Shown here piece by piece: positions 7,886 through 15,610 of a stretch of DNA of 32,458 bases. Within the stretch, counting starts at the first letter, position 1; each line of letters begins with the position of its first letter. This DNA is from Acidovorax sp. A1169. GTDB lineage: Bacteria; Pseudomonadota; Gammaproteobacteria; Burkholderiales; Burkholderiaceae_C. The notes under the pieces were generated by a model. It had not been told where the DNA came from, searched no databases, and saw only the letters and a list, made by a program, of their open reading frames with translations. The position numbers and the translations under genes were made by a program. The DNA is taken from the NCBI RefSeq assembly GCF_030704685.1, contig NZ_JAUZDX010000034.1:1-32458 (forward strand), given 5' to 3'.

Positions 7886-9379
7886 TCAGGTAGCCAGGGC
7901 GCGCACGACGGCCTCGGCGCACAGCGCCATCAGGCCACCGGGCAGCAGGCCGAGCCCCAGCACCAGGGCGCCGTTGATGGTCAGCACCACGCGCACGTCC
8001 ACGGGGGCGGAAACACTGGTGGCAGTCAGCGGGGCGTCGAAGTACATGACCTTGACGACGCGCAGGTAGTAGAAGGCGCCGATCAGCGACATGACGACCG
8101 CGAACACCGCCATGGCGATGTAGGCGGCCTGGCCAGACGCAACGAGCGCCTGCAGCACCGACAGCTTGGCGTAGAAGCCGACCATGGGCGGGATACCGGC
8201 CATGGAGAACAGGCACACGGCCATCACGGCGGCGTACAGCGGACTGCGCTGGTTCAAGCCGGCGAAGTCAGCGATCTCTTCGCTCTCGAAGCCTTCGCGG
8301 GCCAGCAGCAGGATCACGCCGAAGGCGGCCAGCGTGGTCAGCACGTAGCTCACCACATAGAACATCGAGGCACTGTAGGCGTTCTCGACGGCAGCGGCTT
8401 CGACGTTGCCGTTGACCACGCCCGACATCAGGCCCAGCAGCACGAAGCCCATCTGCGAGATAGTCGAGTAGGCCAGCATGCGCTTGAGGTTGGTCTGTGC
8501 GATGGCTGCGAGGTTGCCCACCAGCAGCGAACCGATGGCCAGCACCGCGAGCATCTGCTGCCAGTCGATGGCCAGCGGCAGCAGCCCGTCCACCAGCAAG
8601 CGGATGGTGATGGCGAACGCGGCCAGCTTGGGCGCGCCACCGATCAGCAGCGTGACGGCCGTGGGGGCACCCTGGTAGACGTCGGGGATCCACATGTGGA
8701 AAGGCACCACACCGAGCTTGAAGGCCAGGCCCGCCACCACGAACACCAGGCCGAACACCAGCACCTGGTGGCGGATTTGGCCGGAGTTGACGGCCTTGAA
8801 CACCTGGCCGATGTCCAGCGAACCGGTGGCACCGTAGACCATGGACAGGCCGTACAGCAGGAAGCCGCTGGCCATGGCGCCGAGCACGAAATACTTCATC
8901 GCCGCTTCGGTAGCGGTGGCGTTGTCGCGGCGCAGGGCCACCAGGGCGTAGCTCGACAGGGTCAAGAGCTCCAGGCCCAGGTAGATCATCAGGAAGTTGT
9001 TGCCCGAGATCATGATGAACATGCCCAGGAGGGCGAAGATCGACAGAGTGAACAGCTCGCCGCCGCGCATCATGTCGCGGTCGGCCGCGTAGGGGCGGCC
9101 ATAGACCAGGGTGACCATCACGGCCACGGTGGCGAAGCACTTGAGCCAGTTGCCCATGGAGTCGCTAACCACCATGTTGCCAAAGCCGTAGAAGGTGCTG
9201 CCGGTGCTGGCGTACATGGCCTGCAGGCCGGCCACCAGGGCCAGCGTGAGCATGGTCAGCACGTAGGTGGCCGTGCGGCGGGGGCTGTGCACACCCAGGT
9301 CGACCAGCGCAATGACGCAGCCCATGACCAGGAGAACAATCTCGGGGTAAATCGCAAGCCAGCTGATGTTGTCAATCAT
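7886..9379 (-). CDS. nuoN: NADH-quinone oxidoreductase subunit N
   Basis: One of the three antiporter-like proton-pumping subunits of the complex I membrane arm, 497 residues with about 14 membrane helices. The key charged residues of the family are visible: Glu137 in YLGLELLTLSSYA, and Lys221 in AFKLGVVPFHMWIPDVYQGAPT. The latter block is also the strongest family signature. The start follows the nuoM stop by 24 bases, and the gene is the last nuo gene before the two DUF genes. No defect is seen. Confidence 0.96.
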   Translation of the reverse strand: MIDNISWLAIYPEIVLLVMGCVIALVDLGVHSPRRTATYVLTMLTLALVAGLQAMYASTGSTFYGFGNMVVSDSMGNWLKCFATVAVMVTLVYGRPYAADRDMMRGGELFTLSIFALLGMFIMISGNNFLMIYLGLELLTLSSYALVALRRDNATATEAAMKYFVLGAMASGFLLYGLSMVYGATGSLDIGQVFKAVNSGQIRHQVLVFGLVFVVAGLAFKLGVVPFHMWIPDVYQGAPTAVTLLIGGAPKLAAFAITIRLLVDGLLPLAIDWQQMLAVLAIGSLLVGNLAAIAQTNLKRMLAYSTISQMGFVLLGLMSGVVNGNVEAAAVENAYSASMFYVVSYVLTTLAAFGVILLLAREGFESEEIADFAGLNQRSPLYAAVMAVCLFSMAGIPPMVGFYAKLSVLQALVASGQAAYIAMAVFAVVMSLIGAFYYLRVVKVMYFDAPLTATSVSAPVDVRVVLTINGALVLGLGLLPGGLMALCAEAVVRALAT

Positions 9380-9403
9380 CTCGAATCTCTCAGTTCAGTC
9401 TGG

Positions 9404-10879
9404 TCAGTTCAGCTTCGACAGTGCGACATGCTTGAGCAGTTCCGCGACCGAAGTGTCCATCACGTCCGTGAAGGGACGCGGGTACAGGCCCATGGCCAGC
9501 ACGGCAATCGCCAGCAGCGCCATCACGAGGAATTCGCGGCTGTTGATGTCGGTGAGTTCCTTGACGTGGTCGTTGGCCACAGGGCCCAGGTACACGCGCT
9601 TGAACATCCACAAGGTATAGGCGGCGCCGAAGATCAGCGCCGTGGAAGCCGCCATGCCGATCCAGAAGTTGGCCTTGACCGCACCCAGGATTACCATCCA
9701 CTCGCCCACGAACCCGGCCGTGCCCGGCAGGCCGCAGTTGGCCATGGCGAACAGCAGCGCAAAGGCCGTGAAGTTGGGCATGGTGTTGACCACGCCGCCG
9801 TAGGCCGCGATCTCTCGGGAGTGCACGCGGTCGTACAGCACGCCGATGGACAGGAACATCGCGCCCGAGACGAAGCCGTGGGCAATCATCTGCACCAGGC
9901 CACCGGAGACACCCAGGTCATTGAAGATGAAGAAGCCCAGGGTCACGAAGCCCATGTGCGCCACGGACGAGTAGGCCACCAGCTTCTTCATGTCCTTCTG
10001 GACCATGGCCACCAGGCCGACGTAGATCACGGCGATCAGCGACAGCGTGATCATCAGCCAGGCCCACTCGCGTGCGGCATCGGGGGCGATGGGCATCGAG
10101 AAGCGCAGGAAGCCGTAGGCACCGAGCTTGAGCATGATGGCGGCCAGCACGGCGGAGCCGCCGGTAGGCGCTTCCACGTGCACGTCGGGCAGCCAGGTGT
10201 GGAACGGGAACATCGGCACCTTCACCGCGAAGGCGGCGAAGAAGGCGAAGAACAGCAGGGTCTGGGCCGTGGAGCTCAGGGGCAGTTGGTGCCAGGTGGC
10301 GATGTCGAAGCTGCCGCCGGACTGGTTGTACAGGAAGATCAGCGCGATCAGCATCAACAGCGAGCCGAGCAGCGTGTACAGAAAGAACTTGAACGCCGCG
10401 TAGATCTTGTTCGGGCCGCCCCAGATACCGATGATCAGGTACATCGGGATCAGCGTGGCCTCGAAGAACACGTAGAACAGGATGCCGTCGAGCGCACTGA
10501 ACACGCCGATCATCAGGCCCGAGAGGATCAGGAACGCGCCCATGTACTGGTTCACACGCTCGGTGATGGCCTCCCACGAGGCGATCACCACGATCACCGT
10601 GATGAAGGCCGTGAGCGGCACGAACCAGAAGGAGATGCCGTCCACGCCCAGGTGGTAGTGCACGTTGAAGCGCTCGATCCACTCGGCTTTTTCGACGAAC
10701 TGCATGGCCGCCGTACCGAGCTTGAAGCCCTGGTACAGAGGAATGGTGACCAGGAAACCGATCACCGACCCGAGCAGGGCCAACCAGCGCACGGCGGGGG
10801 CATGCTCATCGCGGCCAACCGCGAGCAGCAGCGCGCCGAAGGCAATCGGCACCCAGATTGCAAGACTCAACAGACCCAT
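9404..10879 (-). CDS. nuoM: NADH-quinone oxidoreductase subunit M
   Basis: Antiporter-like proton-pumping subunit of complex I, 491 residues. Glu140 (FYVFFEATLIPMYL) and Lys220 (FAVKVPMFPFHTWLPDVH) are the conserved pumping residues, and SGLVQMIAHGFVSGAMFL marks a later conserved helix. It lies 13 bases after nuoL and is preceded by an AAGGAAA ribosome-binding site. Length and motifs are typical. Confidence 0.96.
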   Translation of the reverse strand: MGLLSLAIWVPIAFGALLLAVGRDEHAPAVRWLALLGSVIGFLVTIPLYQGFKLGTAAMQFVEKAEWIERFNVHYHLGVDGISFWFVPLTAFITVIVVIASWEAITERVNQYMGAFLILSGLMIGVFSALDGILFYVFFEATLIPMYLIIGIWGGPNKIYAAFKFFLYTLLGSLLMLIALIFLYNQSGGSFDIATWHQLPLSSTAQTLLFFAFFAAFAVKVPMFPFHTWLPDVHVEAPTGGSAVLAAIMLKLGAYGFLRFSMPIAPDAAREWAWLMITLSLIAVIYVGLVAMVQKDMKKLVAYSSVAHMGFVTLGFFIFNDLGVSGGLVQMIAHGFVSGAMFLSIGVLYDRVHSREIAAYGGVVNTMPNFTAFALLFAMANCGLPGTAGFVGEWMVILGAVKANFWIGMAASTALIFGAAYTLWMFKRVYLGPVANDHVKELTDINSREFLVMALLAIAVLAMGLYPRPFTDVMDTSVAELLKHVALSKLN

Positions 10880-10892
10880 TTTGTTCTTTTCC

Positions 10893-12944
10893 TTATTTCT
10901 TGATGAGCTGCATGAAGAAATCGCCCCAGACGAACCACGTCATCAGGGCAAACACACCCAGGATCATCACCAGGGCATAGTGGAAGATGAAGCCCGTCTG
11001 CACCCAGCGCACCATGCCGGAGACGCCGCGCACCAGCTTCCACGAGCCATTGACCAGCGCACCGTCGATGATGGCCTGGTCGCCGCCCTTCCACAGGCCG
11101 GTACCCAGAGCACGCGCGCCGCGCGCCAGGACGTTCTCGTTGAACCAGTCGAGGTAGTACTTGTTCTCGAACAGCGTGTAGATCGGCATGCACATGCGCT
11201 TGATGGCTGTCGGCAGCGCCGGGTTCACCATGTACATGTAATACGACAGTGCCACACCGGCCACGGCCAGCCAGAACGGCGCCGTCTGCAGGCCGTGCAC
11301 GGCCATGGCCACGGGGCCGTGGAAGATTTCGGCCAGCTTGGCCATGGCGGGATGCTTGGCCGCATCGACAAAGATCACGTCCTTGAAGAAGTCGCCGAAC
11401 AGCATGGGCTGGATGAACAGGAAGCCCACCACCACCGAAGGAATCGCCAGCAGCACCAGCGGCACCGTCACCACCCACGGGGACTCGTGCGGATCGTGGT
11501 GCTCGCCATGGCCGTGGCCATGGTCGTCGTGGTGCGCACCGTGGTGTGCATCGGGGTTCTGGTCGTAGCGTTCCTTGCCATGGAAGACCAGGAAGTACAT
11601 GCGGAACGAGTAGAACGCGGTGACGAACACACCGGCCAGCACCGCGAAGTGGGCAAAGTGCGCGGCCGGCAGGTGGCTGAAGTGCACCGCCTCGATGATG
11701 CTGTCCTTGGAGTAGAAGCCCGCGAACAGGGGGGTGCCGATCAGCGCCAGCGAACCCAGCAGCGAGGTGATCCAGGTGATGGGCATGTACTTGCGCACGC
11801 CACCCATCCATCGGATGTCCTGGTTGTGGTGCATGCCCATGATGACCGAGCCGGCGCCGAGGAACAGCAGTGCCTTGAAGAAGGCGTGCGTCATCAGGTG
11901 GAACACGGCCACCGAGTAGGCCGATGCGCCCAGGGCCACGGTCATGTAACCGAGCTGCGACAGCGTGGAGTAGGCCACCACGCGCTTGATGTCGTTCTGG
12001 ATGATGCCCAGGAAACCCATGAACAGCGCCGTGATGGAACCGATGATCAGGATGAAGTTGAGCGCGGTGTCCGACAGCTCGAACAGCGGCGACATGCGCG
12101 AGACCATGAAGATACCGGCGGTCACCATGGTGGCCGCGTGGATCAGTGCCGAGATGGGGGTCGGGCCTTCCATCGAGTCGGGCAGCCACACGTGCAGCGG
12201 GAACTGGGCCGACTTGCCCATGGCGCCAATGAACAGGCAGATGCAGATCACGGTGATCAGCAGCCAGTCGGTGCCGGGGAAGGCCAGGCCGCCGAGCTCA
12301 CCCGACTTGGCGAAGATCTCGCTGTAGTTGAGCGTGCCCGTGTAGGCAGCGATCAGGCCGATGCCCAGAATGAAGCCGAAGTCACCCACGCGGTTGACCA
12401 GAAAGGCCTTCATGTTGGCGAAGATGGCCGTGGGCTTGTTGAACCAGAAGCCGATCAGCAGGTAGGACACCAGGCCCACCGCCTCCCAGCCGAAGAACAG
12501 CTGCAGCAGGTTGTTGCTCATGACCAGCATGAGCATGGAGAACGTGAACAGCGAGATGTACGAGAAGAAGCGGTTGTAGCCCTCGTCCTCTTCCATGTAG
12601 CCGATGGTGTAGATGTGCACCATCAGCGACACGAAGGTCACCACCACCATCATCATGGCCGTGAGGCTGTCCACCAGAAAGCCCACCTCCATCTTCAGGC
12701 CGCCCACCACCATCCAGGTGTAGAGCGTCTCGTTGAAGCGCGCGCCGTCGACCGCCACGCTCTTGAGCGTCATGGCCGACAGCACGAAGGCCACGAGCAC
12801 GCCCAGGATGGTCAGGGTGTGGCTCAGCCGGCGGCCGATCCAGTTGCCGCCGAAGGTCGTGCCGAAGATGCCGGCCAGCAGTGCGCCCGCCAGCGGTGCC
12901 AGGGGCACGGCCAGGAGCGTCGAAGCAGAGAGGGTTTGACTCAT
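10893..12944 (-). CDS. nuoL: NADH-quinone oxidoreductase subunit L
   Basis: The distal antiporter-like subunit of complex I, 683 residues. Conserved features are WEAVGLVSYLLIGFW (Glu154), GKSAQFPLHVWLPDSMEGPT (Lys244) and SALIHAATMVTAG. The C terminus contains the long lateral helix region that braces NuoM and NuoN in known structures. Residues 467-486 form a hydrophilic loop in which 10 of 20 residues are His, interspersed with Asp, Gly and Glu. This follows the family core and looks like a surface-exposed metal- or proton-binding loop. The length is longer than the 613 residues of the E. coli protein, partly because of this insert. Confidence 0.96.
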   Translation of the reverse strand: MSQTLSASTLLAVPLAPLAGALLAGIFGTTFGGNWIGRRLSHTLTILGVLVAFVLSAMTLKSVAVDGARFNETLYTWMVVGGLKMEVGFLVDSLTAMMMVVVTFVSLMVHIYTIGYMEEDEGYNRFFSYISLFTFSMLMLVMSNNLLQLFFGWEAVGLVSYLLIGFWFNKPTAIFANMKAFLVNRVGDFGFILGIGLIAAYTGTLNYSEIFAKSGELGGLAFPGTDWLLITVICICLFIGAMGKSAQFPLHVWLPDSMEGPTPISALIHAATMVTAGIFMVSRMSPLFELSDTALNFILIIGSITALFMGFLGIIQNDIKRVVAYSTLSQLGYMTVALGASAYSVAVFHLMTHAFFKALLFLGAGSVIMGMHHNQDIRWMGGVRKYMPITWITSLLGSLALIGTPLFAGFYSKDSIIEAVHFSHLPAAHFAHFAVLAGVFVTAFYSFRMYFLVFHGKERYDQNPDAHHGAHHDDHGHGHGEHHDPHESPWVVTVPLVLLAIPSVVVGFLFIQPMLFGDFFKDVIFVDAAKHPAMAKLAEIFHGPVAMAVHGLQTAPFWLAVAGVALSYYMYMVNPALPTAIKRMCMPIYTLFENKYYLDWFNENVLARGARALGTGLWKGGDQAIIDGALVNGSWKLVRGVSGMVRWVQTGFIFHYALVMILGVFALMTWFVWGDFFMQLIKK

Positions 12945-12975
12945 TCTTGAGAACCTTGGGAATACGGGTGGCTCA

Positions 12976-13284
12976 TCAGCCCTTGAGGGTGTTGAGGTCT
13001 TCCGCGTTGATGCTGGACTTGTTGCGGAACAGCAGCACCAGAATGGCCAGGCCGATGGCCGACTCGGCTGCGGCCACCGTCAGGATGAAGAACACGAACA
13101 CCTGTCCGTGCATGTCACCCAGGTAGTGCGAGAACGCCACGAAGTTCATGTTGACCGCCAGCAGCATCAGCTCGATGGCCATGAGCAGCACGATCAGGTT
13201 CTTGCGGTTCAGGAAGATGCCGATCACCGCCAGCGCAAACAGCATCGCGCCCAGCGAAAGAAAATGTCCCAGGGTCAATGTCAT
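12976..13284 (-). CDS. nuoK: NADH-quinone oxidoreductase subunit K
   Basis: Small three-helix membrane subunit of complex I, 102 residues (family usual about 100). Glu38 (LLMAIELMLLAVN) and Glu74 (TVAAAESAIGLAILV) are the two conserved acidic residues equivalent to E. coli Glu36 and Glu72 in the proton path. The ATG overlaps the nuoJ stop (ATGA), which fixes the start even though the frame stays open far upstream. nuoL follows 31 bases later. Confidence 0.96.
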   Translation of the reverse strand: MTLTLGHFLSLGAMLFALAVIGIFLNRKNLIVLLMAIELMLLAVNMNFVAFSHYLGDMHGQVFVFFILTVAAAESAIGLAILVLLFRNKSSINAEDLNTLKG

Positions 13285-13949
13285 GGCTTCTTCTCCTCGG
13301 CGGCGGGCTCGGCCGGCACTTCGGGTGCCGGCTTTTGCGTGGCGGTGACCTTCACCACTTCCAGGCGGTCCTTGGCGCGCACGCGGATCTGCTGGGATGG
13401 GTTGATGGCCTTGCTGTCCTTGCGCTGGCGCAGGGTCAGGGCGATGGCGGCGATCATGGCCACCAGCAGGATCACGGCCGCGATTTCCACGGGGTACAGG
13501 TACTGGGTGTACAGCAGCTTGCCCAGTTCCTTGGTGTTGGAGTACTGCACCACCTTGCCGGCGGCATCGAGCACCACCGCGGTGGCCTTGGGTTCTTCCA
13601 TGCCGCGGAAGCCCCCCATCAGCACGGCGGCCATTTCCAGCGCGATCAGGGCGCCCACGAAGGCAGCGAGCGGGAAATGCTTCCAGAAGCCCTTGCGCAC
13701 GGTGTCGATGTGGATGTCCAGCATCATCACCACGAACAGGAACAGCACCATCACCGCGCCCAGGTACACCAGCACCAGGGCGATGGCCAGGAACTCGGCC
13801 TTGAGCAGCAGCCACACGGCCGCCGCCTGCGAAAAAGCCAGGATGAGGTACAGCACCGCGTGCACGGGGTTGCGCGCGGTGATCACCCGGAAGGCTGCAA
13901 ACAGCAGCACGACCGAGAAAAGGTAGAAGAAACCAGTCTTGGCGTCCAT
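13281..13949 (-). CDS. nuoJ: NADH-quinone oxidoreductase subunit J
   Basis: Membrane subunit of complex I with five expected helices, 222 residues. ITARNPVHAVLYLILAFSQAA and LVYLGAVMVLFLFVVMML are the family signature; the latter includes the pi-bulge helix important for coupling in known structures. A hydrophilic C-terminal tail rich in Pro, Ala, Glu and Lys (after about residue 200) extends beyond the core. It overlaps nuoK by four bases and lies 53 bases after nuoI. Confidence 0.95.
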   Translation of the reverse strand: MDAKTGFFYLFSVVLLFAAFRVITARNPVHAVLYLILAFSQAAAVWLLLKAEFLAIALVLVYLGAVMVLFLFVVMMLDIHIDTVRKGFWKHFPLAAFVGALIALEMAAVLMGGFRGMEEPKATAVVLDAAGKVVQYSNTKELGKLLYTQYLYPVEIAAVILLVAMIAAIALTLRQRKDSKAINPSQQIRVRAKDRLEVVKVTATQKPAPEVPAEPAAEEKKP

Positions 13950-14002
13950 GAATCAGGTCTTTATAGAAAGTCTGGCGACGGGATGGATGGGATCGCGACC
14001 GC

Positions 14003-14515
14003 TCAGCGGTACTTGGCGTCCGCAGCCTTGGCTGCAGCAATCTCACCCTCGTACCGGTCACCAACGGCCAGGAGCATGTCCTTGGTGAAGTACAGGTCGC
14101 CACGCTTTTCGCCGTGGTATTCGAAGATGTGCGTCTCGACGATCGAATCGACCGGGCAGCTTTCTTCGCAGAAGCCGCAGAAGATGCACTTGGTCAGGTC
14201 GATGTCGTAGCGCGTGGTGCGGCGCGAACCGTCATCCCGCACTTCGGACTCGATGGTGATGGCCATGGCGGGGCACACGGCCTCGCACAGCTTGCAGGCG
14301 ATGCAGCGCTCTTCGCCGTTGTCGTAACGGCGCAGGGCATGCAGGCCGCGAAAGCGCGGCGACAAGGGTGTCTTCTCTTCGGGGAACTGCACGGTCACCT
14401 TGCGGCGAAACGCATAGCGGCCCGTCAGGGCCATGCCCTTGAGCAGCTCCACGAGCATGAAGCTCTTGAAGAAATCCTTGAACGAGAAAGGTGCAGCAGC
14501 AGCAACAGCAGTCAT
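14003..14515 (-). CDS. nuoI: NADH-quinone oxidoreductase subunit I
   Basis: Iron-sulfur subunit of the complex I connecting arm, 170 residues. It carries the two [4Fe-4S] clusters N6a and N6b: Cys71, 74, 77 and 81 (CIACKLCEAVCP) and Cys110, 113, 116 and 120 (CIFCGFCEESCP). The order, an N-terminal amphipathic segment followed by a ferredoxin fold, is standard. An alanine-rich N terminus (TAVAAAAPF) comes from a short GCA/GCT-type repeat. The start lies 12 bases after nuoH. Confidence 0.96.
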   Translation of the reverse strand: MTAVAAAAPFSFKDFFKSFMLVELLKGMALTGRYAFRRKVTVQFPEEKTPLSPRFRGLHALRRYDNGEERCIACKLCEAVCPAMAITIESEVRDDGSRRTTRYDIDLTKCIFCGFCEESCPVDSIVETHIFEYHGEKRGDLYFTKDMLLAVGDRYEGEIAAAKAADAKYR

Positions 14516-14527
14516 GTGTGTCCCCGC

Positions 14528-15610
14528 TTATTTCCAGATGTTCCACGGCGAGAGCAACCACCCGCCGACGATGAGCAGCCACACCAGGGTGACCGGAATG
14601 AAGATCTTCCAGCCCAGGCGCATGATCTGGTCATAGCGAAAGCGCGGGAAGGTGGCGCGGATCCAGATGAACATGGACACCACGACGAAGGTCTTGATGC
14701 CCAGCCAGATCCAGCCTGGAATCCAGTTGAACAGCACGCTGTCGATGGGCGACAGCCAGCCGCCCAGGAACATCAGCGCCGCCAGGATGGACACCAGCCA
14801 CATGCTGGCGTATTCGGCCAGGAAGAAGACCGCGAAGCCCATGCCCGAGTACTCGACCATGTGGCCGGCCACGATTTCGGCTTCGCCTTCGACCACGTCG
14901 AAGGGGTGGCGGTTGGTTTCGGCCACACCGGAGATCAGGTACACCAGAAAGATCGGCAGCAGCGGCAGCCAGTTCCAAGACAGGAAACTCAGCCCCATGT
15001 TGGCGGCCATGCCGCGGGACTGGGACATCACGATCTCGGTCAGGTTCATGCTGCCCGACACCATGATCACCACCAGGAAGCAAAAGCCCATGGCGATTTC
15101 ATAGCTCACCATCTGTGCCGAGGCGCGCAGCGCGCCCAGGAAGGCGTACTTGGAGTTCGATGCCCAGCCGGCGATGATCACGCCATAGACTTCGATGGAG
15201 GTAATCGCCATCACCAGCAGCAGGCCGGCATTGACGTTGGCCAGCGCCACATCGGGACCAAACGGGATCGCCACCCAGGCAGCCAGAGCCGGCATGATGG
15301 CCATGAGCGGACCCAGCACGAACAGGCCCTTGCTGGCGGCCGCAGGCTGGATGATTTCCTTGGTCATCAGCTTCAGGCCGTCGGCCAGCGGCTGCAGCAG
15401 GCCCATGGGGCCCACGCGGTTGGGGCCATGGCGCACCTGCATGAAACCGAGGAGCTTGCGCTCCCACAGCGTGAGGTAGGCCACCGCGCCCATCAGGGGC
15501 GCGACGATCACGACGATCTTGAGCAGGATCCACAGCACGGGCCAGGCCGCGCCCGTCCACCAGGCGAAGGGCAGGAGGTTCAGCCCGCCGTTGTACAGCG
15601 CGTCGATCAT
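14528..15610 (-). CDS. nuoH: NADH-quinone oxidoreductase subunit H
   Basis: Membrane subunit that forms much of the quinone tunnel and the first proton channel, 360 residues with about eight helices. Visible family blocks are WERKLLGFMQVRHGPNRVGP near residue 70 and ETNRHPFDVVEGEAEIVAGH near residue 230, the acidic loop that faces the quinone site. The ATG overlaps the nuoG stop by four bases (ATGA). Length and motifs are typical. Confidence 0.96.
   Translation of the reverse strand: MIDALYNGGLNLLPFAWWTGAAWPVLWILLKIVVIVAPLMGAVAYLTLWERKLLGFMQVRHGPNRVGPMGLLQPLADGLKLMTKEIIQPAAASKGLFVLGPLMAIMPALAAWVAIPFGPDVALANVNAGLLLVMAITSIEVYGVIIAGWASNSKYAFLGALRASAQMVSYEIAMGFCFLVVIMVSGSMNLTEIVMSQSRGMAANMGLSFLSWNWLPLLPIFLVYLISGVAETNRHPFDVVEGEAEIVAGHMVEYSGMGFAVFFLAEYASMWLVSILAALMFLGGWLSPIDSVLFNWIPGWIWLGIKTFVVVSMFIWIRATFPRFRYDQIMRLGWKIFIPVTLVWLLIVGGWLLSPWNIWK

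Noticed and set aside
7565..10903. A 1112-codon open frame on the plus strand opposite nuoN and nuoM
   Set aside because: The product is rich in His, Gln, Gly, Arg and Asp with no fold-like pattern. It is the expected shadow of GC-rich hydrophobic genes read on the opposite strand.
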